NCBI GenBank assembly: GCA_016867695.1 | Contig: VGIY01000093.1 | Span: 1-8,869 of the forward strand | DNA: 8,869 nt | Direction of reading: 5' to 3' | Source of the DNA: Candidatus Eiseniibacteriota bacterium | GTDB lineage: Bacteria; Eisenbacteria; RBG-16-71-46; CAIMUX01; WJJG01 | Part shown: positions 5,699 to 8,869 of the stretch, one piece after another | Numbering within the stretch: position 1 is the stretch's first letter | Layout of the letters: every line of letters begins with the position of its first letter | Made by a program: the position numbers and the translations under genes | Notes under the pieces: model-generated | What the model was told of the DNA's origin: nothing | Seen by the model: only the letters and a program-made list of their open reading frames with translations | The model's database searches: none

Positions 5699-6642
5699 GC
5701 CCGGGCCCTCATCTCTTCCTCGGCCTCCTCCGGACCGCTCGCCCGGACCCCGGGCCGGCCGTGCCCAGAGGCGCTCCGGTCGAGGCGACGGCACAGCCAC
5801 CCGTGCGCCCGGGGCCAGAAGATCCCGCCCGCCACGCCGACCGCCAGCCCCGCCAGGGAGTCCAACGCGTAGTGATAGCCGCCGTAGACGGTCCCGGCGA
5901 AGATGCCCGCCGCCGCCACCAGGAAGAGGATCTGCCAGCGCCCGACGTAGGGTCGCGTCACCCACCAGATCGTGACCGCCACGGCGACGTGCGAGGAGGG
6001 AAAGGCCGTCCCGATCGAAGAGCCTCGGGTCAGGAGCCCGTGCACGAGCTGCGGGAAGAGCATCCCCTTGGCAGCCGGGTCGATCGGCCCGATGTGCTCG
6101 AAGGGGCCCTTCACCGGGAAGAATGTGAAGACCAGGTAGCAGAAGAAGAAGGTCCCGAGCACGCTCGTCGTGAAGAGCTTCAGCGCCTCGTGGCGGCGCA
6201 GGCCCAGGAGCAGGAGCGCGGCGATGGGCACGAGGAGGATGTAGAGCGCGTAGGTGAAGTGCAGGAACTCCGACAGCGGCAGCCAGGGCAGCCACTGATG
6301 GAGCAGCTGGCTCGGCTGGCAGAGGAAGCAGATCGCCTCCAGGCGGATCATCGCCTCGTCGTGATAGCCGGAGGTGACGAGCCGGCTCAGGTGCTGCACA
6401 CCGCCGTAGAAGAAGGGCAGCGCGGCCAGCGGGTAGGTGTAGCGCAGGAAGCGCACCCATGGGTTCCCGTCGCGCGGCGCCCAGCGCAGGGCGATCGTCA
6501 GCCCGAGAAGGCCGAAGTGGGCGGCGATGAACCCCGGCAGGAGCGCCGAGCGCGCGGGCGAAACGAGGACGAGCAGCCCGGTCACGCCCAGGTAGAAGAG
6601 CGCCAGGATGTCGCCCGGCAGATGTCCCCGCCCCCCGCTCAC
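5695..6642 (-). CDS. PAP2-superfamily membrane enzyme, inositolphosphorylceramide-synthase-like (PAP2_3 type)
   Basis: A 315-residue protein with about six to eight membrane helices and an acidic, polar C-terminal tail. Catalytic PAP2 motifs are present: TAFPSSHVAVA (His218) and VYGGYHYALD (His257, Asp261). The classic first motif (K-x6-RP) is replaced by FFPVKGP (174-180), and the Arg before the second His is Thr251. This pattern resembles the PAP2_3/Aur1-like branch, whose members move phospho-headgroups between lipids (yeast Aur1 makes inositolphosphorylceramide), more than simple phosphatidate phosphatases. The substrate is not shown by sequence; lipid-phosphate phosphatase remains possible. 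It starts with GTG, whose bases overlap the preceding stop (GTGA). GAGGGA 5 bases upstream supports this start. Third gene of the operon. Confidence 0.82.
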   Translation of the reverse strand: MSGGRGHLPGDILALFYLGVTGLLVLVSPARSALLPGFIAAHFGLLGLTIALRWAPRDGNPWVRFLRYTYPLAALPFFYGGVQHLSRLVTSGYHDEAMIRLEAICFLCQPSQLLHQWLPWLPLSEFLHFTYALYILLVPIAALLLLGLRRHEALKLFTTSVLGTFFFCYLVFTFFPVKGPFEHIGPIDPAAKGMLFPQLVHGLLTRGSSIGTAFPSSHVAVAVTIWWVTRPYVGRWQILFLVAAAGIFAGTVYGGYHYALDSLAGLAVGVAGGIFWPRAHGWLCRRLDRSASGHGRPGVRASGPEEAEEEMRARA

Positions 6643-7625
6643 AGCCGTCCCTCGCGGCGGAACCAGTCGATCGTCTCGTGGATGCCCCGTTCGATCGGCG
6701 TCCGCGGCTCGTAGCCTGCCCCCCGCAGTCGGTCGATCGCGCAGATCCAGTACCGCTGGCGGAGGTCCCGCGCCTTGTCGGGGTTGATCACCGGCATCGT
6801 CCCGGTGAGCGTCCCCAGCAGGGCCCCCACTTCCCCCGCCAGCCCGACCAGCGCGCCGGGTACCCTCAGGGGCACCGGGCTGCGCCCCAGCGCCTGCGCG
6901 GCCAGCGCGCCGAGGGCTTCCCAGGTGTGGACGGCGCCGTCGCTGACATGGAAGATCCCGTCGGCGCCGCGTTCGGCCAGGTGCAGGCAGGCGCCGGCGA
7001 GATCGCGCGCCTCGACGAGGCTGAGCAACGCCCCGCGCCCGGCGGGCAGCGGCAGGACGCCGCGACCCACCCAGCGGAAGAAGGTGACGACCCCCTGGTC
7101 GCGCGGGCCGTAGATCGCCGGCGGGCGGACGACGACGAGCCTCGTTCCGGGCTCGGGATGGGCCTCGAGCCAGACCTCGGCGTCGCGCTTGCTGCGTCCG
7201 TAGGCGGTGATCGGCGCGGGCGGGTCCTCCTCGCGGCGCGGGCGGTCGGCCGAGGGGGCGGGGCCCGTCGCCGCGAGGCTGCTGCAGAAGAGGAAGAGCT
7301 CGCAGCCGCCCGCCTGCGCGGCCGCCTCGTAGAGCCGGATCGTGCCCTCGGTGTTGACCTGGAAGAAGGCCTCGGGGCGCCGCGCGCGGACGACGCCGCC
7401 GAAGTGGAAGATCCAGGAAACCCCGGCGACGAGCGCGCGCAGGCTGCCGGCGTCGCGCACATCGGCCGGCATCGTCTCGACGCCTGCCTCGGGCAGCCAG
7501 CGCCTGTCGCTCGTGGGCCGCAGGGGCACGCGCACGCGATGCCCCGCGGCGACGAGCGCGTCGAGGAGATGCGACCCGGCGAAGCCGGTCGCGCCGGTGA
7601 GGAGGACTCGGCGCGGCTCGCTCAT
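6639..7625 (-). CDS. Extended SDR, NAD-dependent epimerase/dehydratase family (CerR- or HpnA-like)
   Basis: A 328-residue cytosolic extended short-chain dehydrogenase, the usual length for the family. The Rossmann glycine motif TGATGFAG is at 10-17. Asp55 in PADVRD and the FHFGG strand (73-77) follow, then the active-site serines CSSLA (114-118), Tyr142 and Lys146 in YGRSK, and RPPAIYGP (167-174). The acidic-residue pattern after beta2 is unclear, as Arg36 and Arg41-42 in RPTSDRR could favour NADP. Family members act on nucleotide sugars, but also on lipids: the Caulobacter ceramide reductase CerR and hopanoid-associated HpnA are of this type. The GNAT acyltransferase upstream and PAP2 enzyme downstream make a lipid substrate plausible here. 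ATG overlaps the previous stop (ATGA) and has GGAGGGG 7 bases upstream. Confidence 0.88.
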   Translation of the reverse strand: MSEPRRVLLTGATGFAGSHLLDALVAAGHRVRVPLRPTSDRRWLPEAGVETMPADVRDAGSLRALVAGVSWIFHFGGVVRARRPEAFFQVNTEGTIRLYEAAAQAGGCELFLFCSSLAATGPAPSADRPRREEDPPAPITAYGRSKRDAEVWLEAHPEPGTRLVVVRPPAIYGPRDQGVVTFFRWVGRGVLPLPAGRGALLSLVEARDLAGACLHLAERGADGIFHVSDGAVHTWEALGALAAQALGRSPVPLRVPGALVGLAGEVGALLGTLTGTMPVINPDKARDLRQRYWICAIDRLRGAGYEPRTPIERGIHETIDWFRREGRL

Positions 7626-8782
7626 GGTGCCGCCCCTCCCGGCGGCTCCGCCGCGGGCGCGACGGAGGCCGCCAAGGGCTTCTCGTAGATCCTGTAGGTC
7701 TTGTAGACGCGCCCGCCGATCTTGTCGAGCGCCTGGCGCATGGCGCGGTTGTCCTCGAGGATCCAGGAGAACTCCCCGCACCTGATCTTCAGCTTCCGCC
7801 CCCCCTGGAAGAGGCGCAGGTACATGAGCTGGTCGACGCCCGACCCGCGCAGCTCGGGGACCAGCCCCAGCGTGAGCACGCGCAGCTTGTCGATCCGGCG
7901 CGCATGCCAGAGGATCTTCAGCAGCCCGAGGGGGAAGAGCCGCCCGTTGGCCTGCTTGAGCGCCGCGTTGAGGTCGGGCAGCGCCATGGCGAAGCCGACC
8001 GGCTCCTCGCCCCGCTCGGCAATCAGCACGATGTCGGGCTTGATCACCGGGCGCAGCTCCTTGGCCATGTGCTCGATCTCGGCCTCGGTCATCGGCACGA
8101 AGCCCCAGTTGCGCTCCCACGCCTTGTTGTAGACCGTCCTGACCTTGGCCACTTCCTCGGCGAAGCGCTTCATCTCCAGCGGGCGGACGACGACTCCCTT
8201 GCGCGCCCCCAGCGCCTCGGCCACGCGCACCACCCGCTCGGGCGGGTCGGGATCGTCGAGGTAGTAGGCGACCAGATCCCTCGCCTTGGCGAAGCCGCTC
8301 CCCTCGAGGTGGCGGGCGTAGCGCGGCGGGTTGTAGGCCATCAGGACGGCCGGGGAACCGTCGAAACCGTCGATCAGCAGGCCCCACTCCTCGTTGCTGG
8401 AGAAGCTGGCCGGTCCGCGCAGGGCGGTCAGCCCGCGGCCGCGGGCCCAGGCGGCGGCCGCCTCGAGCAGCGCCGCCGCGGCCTCCTCGTCGTCGAGCAC
8501 CTCGAAGAAGCCGAAGAAGGCGACGCTCTCGCCATGCACCTCGTTGTGCAGGCGGTTCTCGATCGCCGCGATCCGGCCCACCGGGTCGCCGCCGCGCCGG
8601 GCGAGGAAGTACTCGCTGGCCGCATGCTCGTGGAAGGGGTGCCGGGTGAGCTTCTTCTTCTCGTCGCCGATCAGCGGCGGGACCCAGTAGGGGTCGCCCG
8701 CGTAGACGCGCCAGGGGAAGGTGACGAACTGATGGAGCGCCCGCTTGTCGCGGCGATCGATCGGCTCGACGCGCACCGGCAT
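7622..8782 (-). CDS. Large GNAT-type N-acyltransferase (YghO-like; ceramide synthase candidate)
   Basis: A 386-residue soluble protein, about twice a single GNAT domain. The N-terminal half has the family's FVTFPWRVYAGDPYWVPPL opening (19-37), VGRIAAIEN (68-76), a GFFE segment (91-94) and LRGPASFSSNEEWGLLIDGF (121-140). The C-terminal half (about 197-370) is GNAT-like: IVLIAERGEEPVGFAMALPDLN (251-272), NGRLFP (279-284) and VLTLGLVPELRGSGVDQLMY (302-321), whose RGSG lies at the acyl-CoA pyrophosphate loop position. This resembles proteins related to E. coli YghO. As I recall, the bacterial ceramide synthase of Caulobacter is also a GNAT-superfamily acyltransferase; whether this is its orthologue must be tested. 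First gene of the operon within the window. ATG at 8782 has AGGGAG 7 bases upstream; an in-frame GTG at 8818 lacks this. Bases 8783-8869 show no gene and no clear promoter. Confidence 0.82.
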   Translation of the reverse strand: MPVRVEPIDRRDKRALHQFVTFPWRVYAGDPYWVPPLIGDEKKKLTRHPFHEHAASEYFLARRGGDPVGRIAAIENRLHNEVHGESVAFFGFFEVLDDEEAAAALLEAAAAWARGRGLTALRGPASFSSNEEWGLLIDGFDGSPAVLMAYNPPRYARHLEGSGFAKARDLVAYYLDDPDPPERVVRVAEALGARKGVVVRPLEMKRFAEEVAKVRTVYNKAWERNWGFVPMTEAEIEHMAKELRPVIKPDIVLIAERGEEPVGFAMALPDLNAALKQANGRLFPLGLLKILWHARRIDKLRVLTLGLVPELRGSGVDQLMYLRLFQGGRKLKIRCGEFSWILEDNRAMRQALDKIGGRVYKTYRIYEKPLAASVAPAAEPPGGAAP

Positions 8783-8789
8783 CGTCAGT

Positions 8790-8795
8790 CTCCCT
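8790..8795 (-). promoter_or_regulatory. Shine-Dalgarno site that fixes the acyltransferase start
   Basis: The minus strand reads AGGGAG, ending 7 bases before the ATG at 8782. It favours this start over the upstream GTG at 8818, whose extra 12 residues are Pro/Gly/Arg-rich and match nothing. Confidence 0.65.
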
Positions 8796-8869
8796 GGCGC
8801 GGGCCGGCCCGGCGGCACCCGGCGGCGGCGCGGCCCGCCCCCCCCCGGCGTCGCGGCCCCCGCGGCGGT

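Noticed and set aside
3566..5872. A 768-codon open frame on the plus strand opposite the sulfatase-fold gene
   Set aside because: It is rich in Arg, Gln, Glu, Gly and His with no domain or membrane pattern. The minus-strand reading shows clear catalytic motifs. Long antisense frames are expected in GC-rich coding DNA.
5699..6460. N-terminal extension of the sulfatase-fold frame into the PAP2 gene
   Set aside because: The overlap region encodes the PAP2 motifs in the other frame. The ATG at 5698 has a ribosome binding site and forms a neat ATGA junction.
6639..7625. Assignment of the SDR as UDP-glucose 4-epimerase (galE)
   Set aside because: The YxxxK and Rossmann motifs are generic to extended SDRs, and the context is lipid-like rather than sugar-nucleotide. 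A specific symbol is not justified.
8785..8869. A possible upstream minus-strand gene ending in TGA two bases before the acyltransferase start
   Set aside because: The frame stays open to the window edge, but the 28 codons are Arg/Gly/Pro/Ala low complexity, which random GC-rich DNA also gives. It cannot be supported without more sequence.
1..8869. CRISPR arrays, tRNA or rRNA genes, insertion sequences, attachment sites
   Set aside because: I saw no regularly spaced repeats, no tRNA-like cloverleaf ends, no transposase motifs and no long terminal inverted repeats.

Overview
The window is a GC-rich stretch (around 70% by eye) of a bacterial chromosome. Coding is dense, Shine-Dalgarno sites are clear at most starts, and there are no RNA genes, mobile elements or CRISPR arrays. 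An O-antigen-ligase-type membrane protein and a lipid/envelope operon point to a Gram-negative or other diderm envelope. The phylum cannot be read from the sequence; Acidobacteriota, Myxococcota or a high-GC uncultured lineage would all fit.

Layout from left to right. (1) Positions 1-3 are the start codon, preceded by a near-ideal ribosome binding site, of a minus-strand gene that leaves the window. (2) 198-917 (+) is a HAD-superfamily hydrolase. (3) 1062-2582 (-) is a polytopic O-antigen ligase/polymerase family protein, convergent with the HAD gene. (4) 2583-2936 is a divergent intergenic region with no convincing gene; it holds a perfect GC hairpin and a small palindrome bracketed by direct repeats. 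(5) 2937-3722 (+) is an endonuclease III-related, MagIII-like HhH-GPD DNA glycosylase. Its 3' end overlaps the convergent sulfatase-fold gene by 13 bp. (6) 3710-8782 (-) is a tight four-gene operon. In transcription order it encodes a large GNAT-type N-acyltransferase, an extended SDR (NAD-dependent epimerase/dehydratase type), a PAP2 membrane enzyme with IPC-synthase-like motifs, and a membrane-anchored sulfatase/alkaline-phosphatase-superfamily enzyme with Thr in place of the formylglycine Cys. All three junctions are 4-base start/stop overlaps (ATGA, GTGA, ATGA).

The operon is the most interesting part. A GNAT-type acyltransferase next to an epimerase-like SDR resembles the bacterial ceramide route described in Caulobacter (GNAT-like bacterial ceramide synthase plus the epimerase-like reductase CerR). 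The next gene is a PAP2 protein of the type that moves phospho-headgroups onto ceramide or related lipids, and the last could add or remove a phospho- or sulfo-group outside the membrane. My reading is a candidate pathway for making and decorating a sphingolipid or other N-acylated lipid. This is inference from fold types and gene order. Serine palmitoyltransferase, its acyl carrier protein and the acyl-ACP ligase are not in the window and would have to lie upstream or elsewhere. A plainer alternative is an envelope glycolipid or hopanoid-type modification operon.
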